Below are positions 17,153-25,668 of a stretch of DNA of 64,000 nucleotides, one piece after another. The notes beneath the pieces are model-generated. The model had not been told where the DNA came from, ran no database searches, and saw nothing but the letters and a program-made list of their open reading frames with translations. Every line of letters begins with the position of its first letter. The stretch's first letter is position 1. A program made the position numbers and the translations under genes. Source of the DNA: Alteromonas sp. 1_MG-2023 (GTDB lineage Bacteria > Pseudomonadota > Gammaproteobacteria > Enterobacterales > Alteromonadaceae); the NCBI RefSeq assembly GCF_030547075.1, contig NZ_JAUOQH010000002.1:124001-188000 (forward strand). Direction: 5' to 3'.

Positions 17153-18028
17153 CTACTCAGAGACCATGGCACCTTTACCCACACCTTCATAAGCCACTAC
17201 TTGGCAGTGGTTGTCTGGTGTACGTTTCTTTTGCTCAATTAACAGGTATTGCGCTAAACATTCTACCGTTGAATCTGTGGTTATCACTTCGCAATCGGCT
17301 TTCGGAATAAGTAACTCGAAATAGCCCTGTGACGATTCGTATGCAAACGAGTAGTAGTCGCTAGGTGTGGCTACTGAACCAGTAATTTTGCGATCTTCAT
17401 AAGCAATTTCATCTTCCGTAGTAGCGATGTAGATATCGGCCCAACGGTTGGCCCAATAGGCTTGTTCTTGCTCGCTAATCTTACCATCTAGGTAAATATC
17501 GATACGCGAACGGTGGCCATGAGCAATTCGCTGACAGTTTCCATCATGCTTTTTCAACCCGTGGGTATAATGGTAAAACGGAGATTCTATAACCTCGGCA
17601 CGCAGCTTTAATGTGATGTTATCAACGTTTTCTGGTAAGTGAGTGGCGAGCACCTCTTTTAAGTAAACGCTAACCGATTCCATGGTAACTACGTCTGAAT
17701 ACAAAAAAGCGTAAGCTTCTGCTGGGCAGCGAAGCATAATTTCTCTACCATCTTCACAGGTGAAGCGCACTTCAACCTGTTCATTTGCATCATCATGGAT
17801 AACCGTCGCACCCGCATATTCCGCAGGCACAAGCAATTTATGATCGACATACTCGTCAATCAGTCGTTTTAGGTCTTTTTTAACAATACCAAAATCCTGA
17901 ACCATACTTTCTTCGTTAAGTTCACCGGTTAGGATTACATCGACAATCCAGCTTTCACCTACCATGCCGCGCTTGGGGCAAAGGTAAGAAAAGTCCATTA
18001 CTGTCAAATCGTTTACAAATAGTTGCAT
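17153..18028 (-). CDS. Double-length 6-pyruvoyl/6-carboxytetrahydropterin synthase-like protein
   Basis: Two halves resemble the T-fold of QueD. The first (residues 1-75) has the MVQDFGIVKKDLKRLIDEYVD pattern of the segment after the zinc site, with a catalytic-type DH in YVDHKLLVP. The second (about 140-215) has the zinc-type motif RIAHGHRSRIDIYL preceded by FYHYTHGLKKHDGNC. At 291 residues it is more than twice the 120 of E. coli QueD, and the usual order of zinc motif and DH motif appears split over the two halves. It might act in queuosine or folate-like pterin synthesis, but the tandem arrangement makes direct equivalence uncertain. Confidence 0.72.
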   Translation of the reverse strand: MQLFVNDLTVMDFSYLCPKRGMVGESWIVDVILTGELNEESMVQDFGIVKKDLKRLIDEYVDHKLLVPAEYAGATVIHDDANEQVEVRFTCEDGREIMLRCPAEAYAFLYSDVVTMESVSVYLKEVLATHLPENVDNITLKLRAEVIESPFYHYTHGLKKHDGNCQRIAHGHRSRIDIYLDGKISEQEQAYWANRWADIYIATTEDEIAYEDRKITGSVATPSDYYSFAYESSQGYFELLIPKADCEVITTDSTVECLAQYLLIEQKKRTPDNHCQVVAYEGVGKGAMVSE

Positions 18029-18093
18029 GACACCCTTGTATCGTGTTCGTTTTCTGTTGTTAGTATACGTTTTTTACGTGTTAAACGCAGTGA

Positions 18094-19158
18094 TTAGTCC
18101 ATAGAAGATTGGCGATTAAGCTGATCTTTTAAATTCGGTGGAATACCGCGAATCGTTAAGGTATCGGTGGCTGGGTCGTAAAAAATACGATCGCCCATCA
18201 ATTTGCGTTCAAAACTTACCGAAACACCGCCGCCCTGCCCTGTAAATTTAGCTAGCTGTTTTAGTGCTGCGGGATCTGGCTGAATCTCTTTTTCAAGCGG
18301 TACTTCCATAGACTGAGTAAATGAAGAAAAGTTGCTGCTAGTTTCTTCGTTTGAAGGCAACCTGTTGGCTAACTCGTCTACCGATAAACTTTCACCCGCA
18401 TCAATCTTTTCTTTAAAATAGGTTTTCACTTCCTCGCGGTGTTGATGCTGCTCTTGTGGATCTAAAGATTCACTGGCCAAATAGGCGTCTACAGAGGAGA
18501 TAAGCTGCTTATTTTGCTGCTTCACGTCAACTAACTCTTCGCATCCTACAAACTGCATAAAAAAGTCGGATACCTTACGGCCCATTCGGCCTTTTATAAA
18601 GCTAACGTAACGCTGCTGTTCTGGTTGTATATCCCATTGGGTTAGGTCAATACGAACGGCAAGTTGCATGCGGGCTAAATCTAAATGTTCACGGGCAGAC
18701 AAATCCAGTGAATTAGTTACTTCAACGTGAGAGCGAGTATTTAGCAACGCAATCATCAAATATTGAGTAGCCAAAAATTCATACTGGCAGAAAATAAGAA
18801 ATCCCGTTTCTACCGTGCCGGTATCGATTAATGTTTTCACCAATCGTTTGGTCGCCGATAATGAAAAGCTATGAAATTCTTGTTCTAAATTGTCACCACC
18901 CGCTTTTTTCTGCGCCAAATAGTCTTTCAAGCCTTCGGAAAATTCTGTTACGTTATCCGTATTTTCTTCATCGCTGTGCGAAACAAAATGACCAACCCCT
19001 TTTCCGGGTTTAGCATTAAAACTGTGGTTAATCTGATGGGCTAAAAGCTCTATTTCAGGTGTAACTGCTAAACAGTTTTCACGAGGAATTGCTTCAATCT
19101 TGTCATCTTTATTAACGACTAAACGATGTACAACAAAGTGATGAATCAGTGCACTCAT
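18094..19158 (-). CDS. ndpA: Nucleoid-associated protein NdpA (YejK)
   Basis: The family pattern is clear: an N-terminal IHHFVVHRLVVNKDDK, SFSLSATKRLVKTLID, the central FIKGRMGRKVSDFFMQFVGC, and a C-terminal VSFERKLMGDRIFYDP. Length 354 is close to E. coli YejK (335). The protein associates with the nucleoid and interacts with topoisomerases in studied species. It is divergent from yejL across 159 bases, the gene order seen in many gammaproteobacteria (yejK, then yejL-yejM). The central part contains an acidic insertion relative to E. coli. Confidence 0.92.
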   Translation of the reverse strand: MSALIHHFVVHRLVVNKDDKIEAIPRENCLAVTPEIELLAHQINHSFNAKPGKGVGHFVSHSDEENTDNVTEFSEGLKDYLAQKKAGGDNLEQEFHSFSLSATKRLVKTLIDTGTVETGFLIFCQYEFLATQYLMIALLNTRSHVEVTNSLDLSAREHLDLARMQLAVRIDLTQWDIQPEQQRYVSFIKGRMGRKVSDFFMQFVGCEELVDVKQQNKQLISSVDAYLASESLDPQEQHQHREEVKTYFKEKIDAGESLSVDELANRLPSNEETSSNFSSFTQSMEVPLEKEIQPDPAALKQLAKFTGQGGGVSVSFERKLMGDRIFYDPATDTLTIRGIPPNLKDQLNRQSSMD

Positions 19159-19317
19159 AGAGTTAAGGGTGTCCTGTTGCTTAAAAAATGTAAGAAATAC
19201 CTACGGAATTGCGGGATTTTAGAATGAATGATTGTTATCACTCAAACAACGATTATAATCATTTTACGAGTAAAACCATTCTTTTTATCAAAGAAATCAT
19301 AAAAAAGAGGCGTAGCA

Positions 19318-19533
19318 GTGCCCCAGAATAGCCGTTATACCAATGCTGAATTTGAAAACTTAATGAATAAAGTCATTCTAACCCTCGAAGAAAACGATGC
19401 GGGAAGAGATTTATCATTAATGGTACTAGGTAATGTGATTACCCATATTTTACAGACTCAGGTAAGTCCTGACAAACGCGAAGCCATGGCAGATCAATTT
19501 GCCAATGTGCTCAAGAAGAGTGTTCAAGGTTAA
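19318..19533 (+). CDS. yejL: UPF0352 protein YejL
   Basis: A 71-residue protein with the family core NAGRDLSLMVLGN (here NDAGRDLSLMVLGNV) and VSPDKREAMADQFANVL. It starts at a GTG (19318) with GAGGCG upstream. The function is not known. It is directly upstream of yejM, 13 bases apart, so the pair is an operon. Confidence 0.9.
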   Translation: MPQNSRYTNAEFENLMNKVILTLEENDAGRDLSLMVLGNVITHILQTQVSPDKREAMADQFANVLKKSVQG

Positions 19534-19546
19534 ATAGGCTTCATTT

Positions 19547-21064
19547 ATGATTTTAGCCGAATCTCCTCGCCGCCAGCGAGTGACGAAATTAGTAAATTGG
19601 GGCCATTGGTTCGCCTTTGCGAATATAATAATTGCCATTGTTATTGCATCAATTTTTGTGTTTTCTTCACCTATGCCAGGCACGGGCGTAGGTACACTAT
19701 ATCTATTAACGAATTGGTTAGGCCATATTGGCTTTATGACCTTTTTCGGTTTTGTGATATTTATTTTGCCCTTGTGCTATTTAGCAACCAATCCAAGAGC
19801 AATTAAAGCCAGTGCATCTATTATAGCGGCCGTAGGGTTGGCGCTCCTCGCCTTCGATGCGTTGTTATTTAATCGCACGGGTTTTCATATCAGCTTTCAT
19901 TCAGCCGATTTACTGAGAACAGAAGCACAAACTCAAATAAGTGAATTCTACTGGCAACAGTGGGCTTATTTATTCATGCTGTTTCTAGTATGGCTAGGCT
20001 TTCAACTTGTGCTTGCTAATGCAATTTGGAAACGGGTCGAGCGCTTTTCTAAACACAAGATTGGCGTTCCTGTAGCTAGCTTCTTCGTTGTGTGCTTTGT
20101 TAGTAGCCATGCAGTGCATGTATGGGCCGATGCTGAGCTTTATCAGCCCATCATTAAGCAAGATAACATGTTTCCGTTATCTTACCCTGCTACGGCTAAA
20201 ACGACGATGTCACGCTATGGCTTACTAGACTTAGCTGCATATGAAGAACGTAAACAGCTTCAGTTTAACTCTGACATCCACAATATTAATTACCCTGCTG
20301 AGCCGGTGTATTGCTCTATTGATTCTGGCAAGAACATGACCGTTATTGTGCAAACAGATGAAGGTGACATTTCTGGTATTAATGACCTAGGGTTAAACGC
20401 GTTAGAAAACTATCATTCTACGGCTAGCAGTTTAGATGGGTTAATTACAACTACCTTGTTTGGTGTGCCAGAGATTTATCAAGACTCGCTTAGCAACAAG
20501 CGCCCTGTGTTGCTAGCTCTGCCGGTTGGTCTTGGTATGCCTGTGTCTATTCATTTTGACGAGAGCTTGCCCGCTGATATGTTTTCAGGCTATCAGCAAC
20601 CTTTGTCGAATAACCATAACGGCTTGCACTTAGCGTTTCTTCCGGCATCTGCAATAACAGATTATGTCACGCCAGAAATGCTGAAAAACAATAACGTTAT
20701 GATTGCCACAGGTTATGGCAACGAGAATGCACAAGGCGTGTTGTACAGCAATATGTCGCTAAGTGCAGATATTGCCAGTACGGAAGACCTTGCACCAACT
20801 ATTATGAATGCTCTGGGGTGTGCAGCACCTACTACCTTCTATTCTACCGGTCAGAACTTACTTAGCCCTAGCCGTAAATGGTTAGTAAGTACTTCAGGCG
20901 AACGAATAGTCGTGTTCCACAATGGTAAACGTACTGATGTATTGAGTAACGGAAGTTATGAAATTACTGATGTTACCACGGGTAAACGCAGTAACGCGCC
21001 GCTGAATGTAGATTTATTGAGCCAAGCTATCAAGCATTTGTCGCGGTTTTCTAGTCAAAACTAG
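19547..21064 (+). CDS. yejM: YejM/PbgA-like inner-membrane protein, short periplasmic domain
   Basis: The N-terminal DUF3413 region has about five transmembrane segments (residues 20-190), including the start RRQRVTKLVNWGHWFAFANI. In E. coli, YejM senses lipopolysaccharide in the inner membrane and controls LpxC turnover through LapB. The periplasmic hydrolase-like domain follows, but the protein is 505 residues against 586 in E. coli, and the sulfatase-like part is visibly diverged. It lacks a recognisable metal-binding D-N-x-T/S motif, though the E. coli domain is itself non-enzymatic. It ends before a strong terminator. I am confident of orthology from the yejK-L-M order and the N-terminus. 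Confidence 0.85.
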   Translation: MILAESPRRQRVTKLVNWGHWFAFANIIIAIVIASIFVFSSPMPGTGVGTLYLLTNWLGHIGFMTFFGFVIFILPLCYLATNPRAIKASASIIAAVGLALLAFDALLFNRTGFHISFHSADLLRTEAQTQISEFYWQQWAYLFMLFLVWLGFQLVLANAIWKRVERFSKHKIGVPVASFFVVCFVSSHAVHVWADAELYQPIIKQDNMFPLSYPATAKTTMSRYGLLDLAAYEERKQLQFNSDIHNINYPAEPVYCSIDSGKNMTVIVQTDEGDISGINDLGLNALENYHSTASSLDGLITTTLFGVPEIYQDSLSNKRPVLLALPVGLGMPVSIHFDESLPADMFSGYQQPLSNNHNGLHLAFLPASAITDYVTPEMLKNNNVMIATGYGNENAQGVLYSNMSLSADIASTEDLAPTIMNALGCAAPTTFYSTGQNLLSPSRKWLVSTSGERIVVFHNGKRTDVLSNGSYEITDVTTGKRSNAPLNVDLLSQAIKHLSRFSSQN

Positions 21065-21091
21065 AACATAATCTATTTAGAACTAAAACGT

Positions 21092-21119
21092 AAAAAAGCG
21101 CCAATCGGCGCTTTTTTTT
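21092..21119. terminator. Terminator after yejM
   Basis: AAAAAAGCGCC, loop AATC and GGCGCTTTTTT form a perfect 11-bp stem ending in a T8 run, 27 bases beyond the yejM stop codon. Confidence 0.9.
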
Positions 21120-21226
21120 CATTTAAGGAAATCATGGACAAATGGGCGAAGAGTAAATAAAAGGCATTGGTGGCCTCATTACCTGAATAACACTACTCAT
21201 ATTTGCCTACATTAGATTGTTCGGTG

Positions 21227-21781
21227 TTAGTAGCGTGCCACGCTGATTTCGTTTAATGACGAAACCTGTGTAACATTTTCTAGTTGTGCATTTGCTGGCG
21301 GTGTTTTGCTAGACACAAAATAACAATGGGCTAGCTTCACATCTTGCCCTGCTTCGATATCTCGCCAACTGTCACCAATCATGATGCTAGAGGGCAACAT
21401 AATAGCATGCTCCTGTGCGGCCTGTTTCAACATACCTGAGCTAGGTTTGCGACACGTACACTGCTTTTTATATTCACCAATACCATGCTCTGGATGATGA
21501 GGGCAGAAATACACGGGTACAAAGCTGATACCTTCACGCTGGAAGTCTTGCTGTACTCTGCTCATCAATGCATGAAAGTCGTTCTCTGAATATAGCCCCC
21601 GAGCAATGCCTGACTGATTGGTAACAATAATGATTTTGTAACCTGCGCTTTCAAAGCGCTTCATTAGCGAGAATATGCCATCTACATATTCAAAGTTTTC
21701 ATACTGGCCTACGTAACCATGGTCGACATTAATAATACCGTCGCGATCTAAAAATAAAGCTTTAACCGGTGCTGAATCCAT
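21227..21781 (-). CDS. gmhB: D-glycero-beta-D-manno-heptose-1,7-bisphosphate 7-phosphatase
   Basis: A HAD phosphatase with the nucleophile motif FLDRDGIINVDHGYVG, the substrate-facing NQSGIARG, the zinc-binding Cys/His cluster FCPHHPEHG..CTCRKPSSGM, and GDSWRDIEAG. It removes the 7-phosphate of heptose bisphosphate in ADP-heptose synthesis for the lipopolysaccharide inner core. I chose the ATG at 21781 because family members begin about seven residues before FLDRDG. An upstream ATG at 21817 overlaps the end of rlmA by about 11 bases and is the alternative. It is cotranscribed with rlmA. Confidence 0.9.
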   Translation of the reverse strand: MDSAPVKALFLDRDGIINVDHGYVGQYENFEYVDGIFSLMKRFESAGYKIIIVTNQSGIARGLYSENDFHALMSRVQQDFQREGISFVPVYFCPHHPEHGIGEYKKQCTCRKPSSGMLKQAAQEHAIMLPSSIMIGDSWRDIEAGQDVKLAHCYFVSSKTPPANAQLENVTQVSSLNEISVARY

Positions 21782-21806
21782 TGTGTGCTTTCTCTTCATG
21801 GTCAAA

Positions 21807-22673
21807 TCAACTGGCATCGGTTGATTTTTGCCATACCTGAACGCGAAAATCTACCGTCACTTGAGTGAGTGATGTAACTATGTCAGCTAAACGGTCTGGG
21901 GGTAAACGCCAATAATAGGGAGTCATTTTAATCAATGCTATTTTTTGTTCATCATTATCAAAATGCAAGGGGTAATTAACCGTTTCATCCAAAGATTGAG
22001 TGAAGCCATCACGCGCCTCTTTTTGTACTTCATGTTTTGCAGGGTTGTCGTATACCAACGACTTTAGCTCGAATAAATGGTCTGGTGCAGGATCTACGGT
22101 AAGCAAAATTCCACCCGCTTTTAATACACGAGCGTATTCTTCACTGCTGCCGGGGGCAAAAACCTGAATAATCGCGTTTTGCGTTTCGGGTGCTATGGGT
22201 AAATCAAAACTACTTGCTACAACGAACTGCTGTTTTTTATAAGCTTTAGCGGCTAGTTCCACGGCAATTTTAGCAATATCACTTCCACTGCCTTTAATGG
22301 AAAAACCTTCGGATTCTAAACCTGCAACTAACGCATTTAGGTAACTTCCTTCACCGCACCCTGCATCATAAATGGTTAGTTCTTGGTCAGCGTTGGCGTT
22401 AACGGCATTGGCTCTATCAACAGAATCGGAAAAATACTGTGAAACGATTTCAACCATGCGCTGTTTAAGCGGGCCGTAACCATTTAAGTCGTGAAACTCT
22501 CTACGGGCACGAACCATATTTTTATCATCACCGGGCGATTTAGAGTTTTTAAATTGTACGGGGAGAAGATTGACGTAACCGGCTTTCGCTTTGTCAAAAC
22601 TATGGTTATTGCTGCATTGAATGACCGAAGCACTAATATCAATTGGGCTTCGGCAAAGTGGGCATTGCCACAT
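21807..22673 (-). CDS. rlmA: 23S rRNA (guanine(745)-N1)-methyltransferase RlmA
   Basis: The start at the ATG at 22673 gives MWQCPLCRSPI, the N-terminal zinc finger whose Cys pair is completed by VIQCSNNHSFD; the longer reading to 22724 adds a tail without homology. The SAM-binding core shows IYDAGCGEGSYL and the FAPGSSEEYARVLKAGG segment. In E. coli, RlmA methylates G745 in helix 35 of 23S rRNA; some Gram-positive homologues (TlrB) methylate G748. The zinc finger and PKAGYVNLLP-like KAGYVNLLPVQFK region are typical. Length 288 is close to 269 in E. coli. Confidence 0.88.
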   Translation of the reverse strand: MWQCPLCRSPIDISASVIQCSNNHSFDKAKAGYVNLLPVQFKNSKSPGDDKNMVRARREFHDLNGYGPLKQRMVEIVSQYFSDSVDRANAVNANADQELTIYDAGCGEGSYLNALVAGLESEGFSIKGSGSDIAKIAVELAAKAYKKQQFVVASSFDLPIAPETQNAIIQVFAPGSSEEYARVLKAGGILLTVDPAPDHLFELKSLVYDNPAKHEVQKEARDGFTQSLDETVNYPLHFDNDEQKIALIKMTPYYWRLPPDRLADIVTSLTQVTVDFRVQVWQKSTDAS

Positions 22674-23004
22674 AAAAAAGAGTCCACTGTAAAAACTGTC
22701 TAACACTGGTGGCGATTTTAGCAAACTTCACCGCGAGTGTCGTGACTGCTTCTCACCTAGGACTTGATTGTAGGGTTTCATCGCATTCAAAGTTTTCACA
22801 CAGAAATGCATAACAGCCATTTAAGCGTTCTCGCACACATGCGCTAACGCCTAAACGCTCAAACGGACAAACTGGCAACCTAACTCATGCTTCAGTTACC
22901 TTGCTCATTGCATCGCAAAGTTTCTCTAGCATAAATTTTTTAATAAAAAATATCTCGGCTCAAAAGTTTCTTTGAGAAAAAATTTCTGCGTTCAGCATCA
23001 AGCC
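22674..23004. other. Intergenic region, 331 bases, with one possible small ORF
   Basis: Between rlmA and the acyl-CoA hydrolase gene. It must hold the rlmA-gmhB promoter. It also contains a minus-strand frame of 41 codons described separately at 22753-22878. Apart from that, an A/T-rich stretch at about 22930-22985, and no terminator I could identify for the downstream operon, I see nothing. Confidence 0.5.
22753..22878 (-). CDS. Candidate small Cys-rich ORF (doubtful)
   Basis: From a TTG at 22878 the minus strand encodes 41 residues with five Cys: LPVCPFERLGVSAC, RLNGCYAFLCENFEC, and stop at 22753. The same frame extends upstream through an in-frame TGA (22885-22887) to an ATG at 22908, so the region could be a small gene with a nonsense codon. 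No ribosome-binding site is convincing for either start. The Cys spacing and the non-repetitive composition are what make it stand out; it could be chance. Confidence 0.25.
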   Translation of the reverse strand: MPVCPFERLGVSACVRERLNGCYAFLCENFECDETLQSSPR

Positions 23005-24132
23005 TTACAACTCAGCAAGTGGGTGATCATTTTCAGACCAAGGCGAATCAAAAAACGACGCCACCACCTCTTTGGGTACATCTTCCACTTTTTTGAACTT
23101 CCAATTCGGCGATAAGTCTTTTTCAATCAACAATGCTCGCACGCCTTCTTGAAACTCCCCGTATTGGCCGCAACGGCACGACATAATAGCTTCCATACGA
23201 AAACAATCAGCTAAAGATAACTGTGCCCCACGTTCACACTGTTTAAAAACCAAATGCGCTGTTATTGGAGAGCCCTTGGCCAAGGTCGATTGTGCCCGGG
23301 ATAGCCATTTATCTTCACTAACATCAGTCGTTAAAACATTATTTACCACATCGGCGACATTGCTTGGTGCACACCATTTATCAATAAGCCCTCGATGAGA
23401 CTCTACATTCTTAGGAAGATTACTTTCAGGTGCATTAAGACCGGTTAGAATTTGGGTTACTTGAGTGGCAAGGTCGCTGTCTTCTTCAGTCTTCCATGGG
23501 TGAGCTTGTAACGCTTCAAACATAGCAGGTTGCTGATCTGAGGCCAATAACACATCGGCAAGCTCTACATAACATGCATCTTCCCCATTCATCTGTGCAC
23601 CGGTTAACCCAAGGTAAAGTCCGGTTTTTCCTGGTAAGCGGGGAAGAAAATAGCTGCCACCCACATCTGGGTATAACCCAATGGTTATTTCCGGCATAGC
23701 TAGGCGAGAAGTTTCGGTAACCACTCGATGACTAGCACCACATATCAGCCCCATTCCGCCGCCCATAACAATGCCGGAACCCCAAACAATAATTGGCTTA
23801 GGGTAATGGTGAATGGTGTAATCTAGGGTGTATTCCGTACGGAAAAAAGTCGCAAGAAAATCAGGTATTTCGCCGTCTGATTCAAGCATGGCATTGTACA
23901 TAGAAACTATATCACCACCCGCGCAAAAGGCTTTTTCACCCGCAGCTTTCAATACAACGCAAACGAGATCATCTCTATTATCCCAAGCTTGTAGTGCATC
24001 TAATAGCAAACTTGCCATGTTTAAATCTAATGCATTTAACGCTTTCGGTTTGTTTAGCGTAAGCACGCCAACTTTATGCCCTGAAGCTGTTGATACTTCT
24101 TCAACAATGACTACTGAATCTTTGTTTTCCAT
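23005..24132 (-). CDS. 3-hydroxyisobutyryl-CoA hydrolase / enoyl-CoA hydratase-isomerase
   Basis: A crotonase-fold protein of 375 residues, the length of HIBCH-type enzymes. It has LNKPKALNALDLNMASLL, the oxyanion motif KAFCAGGDIVSMY, GSGIVMGGGMGLI, and the family helix PEITIGLYPDVGGSYFLPRL, where Glu and Asp act in thioester hydrolysis. The reaction releases CoA from 3-hydroxyisobutyryl-CoA in valine degradation. It lies 92 bases downstream of an acyl-CoA dehydrogenase gene in the same direction, consistent with a valine pathway operon. The LiuR-like site upstream of that operon supports the branched-chain amino acid role. Confidence 0.87.
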   Translation of the reverse strand: MENKDSVVIVEEVSTASGHKVGVLTLNKPKALNALDLNMASLLLDALQAWDNRDDLVCVVLKAAGEKAFCAGGDIVSMYNAMLESDGEIPDFLATFFRTEYTLDYTIHHYPKPIIVWGSGIVMGGGMGLICGASHRVVTETSRLAMPEITIGLYPDVGGSYFLPRLPGKTGLYLGLTGAQMNGEDACYVELADVLLASDQQPAMFEALQAHPWKTEEDSDLATQVTQILTGLNAPESNLPKNVESHRGLIDKWCAPSNVADVVNNVLTTDVSEDKWLSRAQSTLAKGSPITAHLVFKQCERGAQLSLADCFRMEAIMSCRCGQYGEFQEGVRALLIEKDLSPNWKFKKVEDVPKEVVASFFDSPWSENDHPLAEL

Positions 24133-24224
24133 TTACTATCCCTTATTGCAGACCTTCATTTGCTGTGATTTTGTAAACATGAGTTATAACTGAATACTGG
24201 AGCGTGTTTATTACAGCGCCTTCA

Positions 24225-25379
24225 CTACAAAACGCTATTTTCGTCACTAAGCAAACGCCTAGCGATGATAACTCGCATAATCTCGTTGGTACCTTCCAAA
24301 ATCTGGTGTACCCGCACATCTCTGACGTGGCGTTCTAACGGGTACTCTTTGATATAGCCGTAACCACCATGTAGCTGCAACGCTTCATTACAGACTTTAA
24401 AGCCCACGTCAGTGGCAAATCGTTTTGCCATCGCGCAATACGTGGTGCTATCGGCATGTTTACCATCGAGTTTGACTGCCGCCATTCTTACCATTTGCCT
24501 AGCAGCAACCAGTTCGGTGGCCATATCAGCTAATTTAAATTGCAATGCTTGAAACGTGGCAATAGGCTTACCAAATTGCTCTCGCTCGGTAAGGTATTGT
24601 CTTGCCACGTTTAGCGCTTGTTGCGCCGTACCAATTGAACAGGTGGCAATATTAATACGCCCACCATCCAAGCCTTGCATGGCCATTTTAAAACCTTGCC
24701 CTTCATCACCTAAACGCCAAGACGCTTCAAGCTGTACGTTATCAAACGTAATCATTCGGGTGGGCTGGGCATTCCAACCCATTTTTTCTTCTGCCTTGCC
24801 ATAGATGATGCCTTTGGTATCAGCAGGTATCGCAAAGGCACTTACCCCCTTAGGGCCTTCCTTGCCTGTACGCGCCATCACTACCAATACATCAGTACTG
24901 CCCGCCCCGGAAATAAAGACCTTTGCACCATTAAGCACATACCCCTTTTCGTTAGGCGCAGCTTTAGTGGTAAGTGAAGCAGCATCAGAACCGGCCCCAG
25001 GCTCAGTTAAACAGTATGAAGCAAGCTTGTGACCCGAAACGAGCTGCTCACACCACTGCTGCTTAACAGATTCTTGACCCCAGGTAGCAATCATCCAGGT
25101 AGCCATGTTGTGAATGGTTAACATGGCTGTGGTGGTAGTACACCCCATCGACAGCTGCTCAAAAATTATTGAGGCATCTAACCGAGATAACCCAAGCCCC
25201 CCTTCAGATTCAGGCGTATATAAACCGCAAAAGCCTAGCTCCCCTGCTTTCTTAATGGCTTCAATAGGGAAATAGTGGTCTTTATCCCACTGTGCTGCAT
25301 GAGGAGCAAACTCCTGCATCGCGAATTGGCGAGCTGCATCTTCAAAGGCGAGTTGGTCTTCTGAAAGGTCGAAATTCAT
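24225..25379 (-). CDS. Acyl-CoA dehydrogenase (isobutyryl-CoA type)
   Basis: A 384-residue FAD flavoenzyme. Visible family elements are the N-terminal helical domain (LSEDQLAFEDAARQFAMQEF), LTEPGAGSDAASL, the FAD region GRINIATCSIGTAQQAL, and the C-terminal QLHGGYGYIKEYPLERHVRDVR followed by the catalytic Glu in QILEGTNEIMR. With the HIBCH-type gene next to it, the likely substrate is isobutyryl-CoA. The start has AAAGGAGG upstream (about 25400). The promoter region contains a LiuR-like operator. Confidence 0.9.
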   Translation of the reverse strand: MNFDLSEDQLAFEDAARQFAMQEFAPHAAQWDKDHYFPIEAIKKAGELGFCGLYTPESEGGLGLSRLDASIIFEQLSMGCTTTTAMLTIHNMATWMIATWGQESVKQQWCEQLVSGHKLASYCLTEPGAGSDAASLTTKAAPNEKGYVLNGAKVFISGAGSTDVLVVMARTGKEGPKGVSAFAIPADTKGIIYGKAEEKMGWNAQPTRMITFDNVQLEASWRLGDEGQGFKMAMQGLDGGRINIATCSIGTAQQALNVARQYLTEREQFGKPIATFQALQFKLADMATELVAARQMVRMAAVKLDGKHADSTTYCAMAKRFATDVGFKVCNEALQLHGGYGYIKEYPLERHVRDVRVHQILEGTNEIMRVIIARRLLSDENSVL

Positions 25380-25453
25380 AGTGCAAGCCCTTCTGGGTAA
25401 AGGAGGTAAAAAACATCAACTGTACTAATAGGCTTTTTATACTACCTAACAAC

Positions 25454-25475
25454 TTACGTTCACGTAAACGTAAAC
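25454..25475. promoter_or_regulatory. LiuR-like operator upstream of the valine/isobutyryl-CoA genes
   Basis: TTACGTTCACGTAAACGTAA (with AC following) contains the alternating ACGT units known for LiuR, the MerR-family regulator of branched-chain amino acid catabolism in proteobacteria. It lies 75-96 bases upstream of the acyl-CoA dehydrogenase ATG. A second partial copy, GAACGTTTACGCTAAC, lies near 25541-25556. The motif match is from memory of the published consensus and should be scanned properly. Confidence 0.6.
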
Positions 25476-25668
25476 ATCAAAAATAAATAAATTAAATGTA
25501 AAATTACTGTGACAAGCCCAAATGACACAACCGATGCGGTGAACGTTTACGCTAACTTAGAAATACTGCATAAAGACAAATAGTTATAATCTTAACCTAA
25601 CGGCTAATGCACTTTACAACCAGCACTGATAAGCTATGTTTATAAAAACACAAATGTAATGACTCTTC

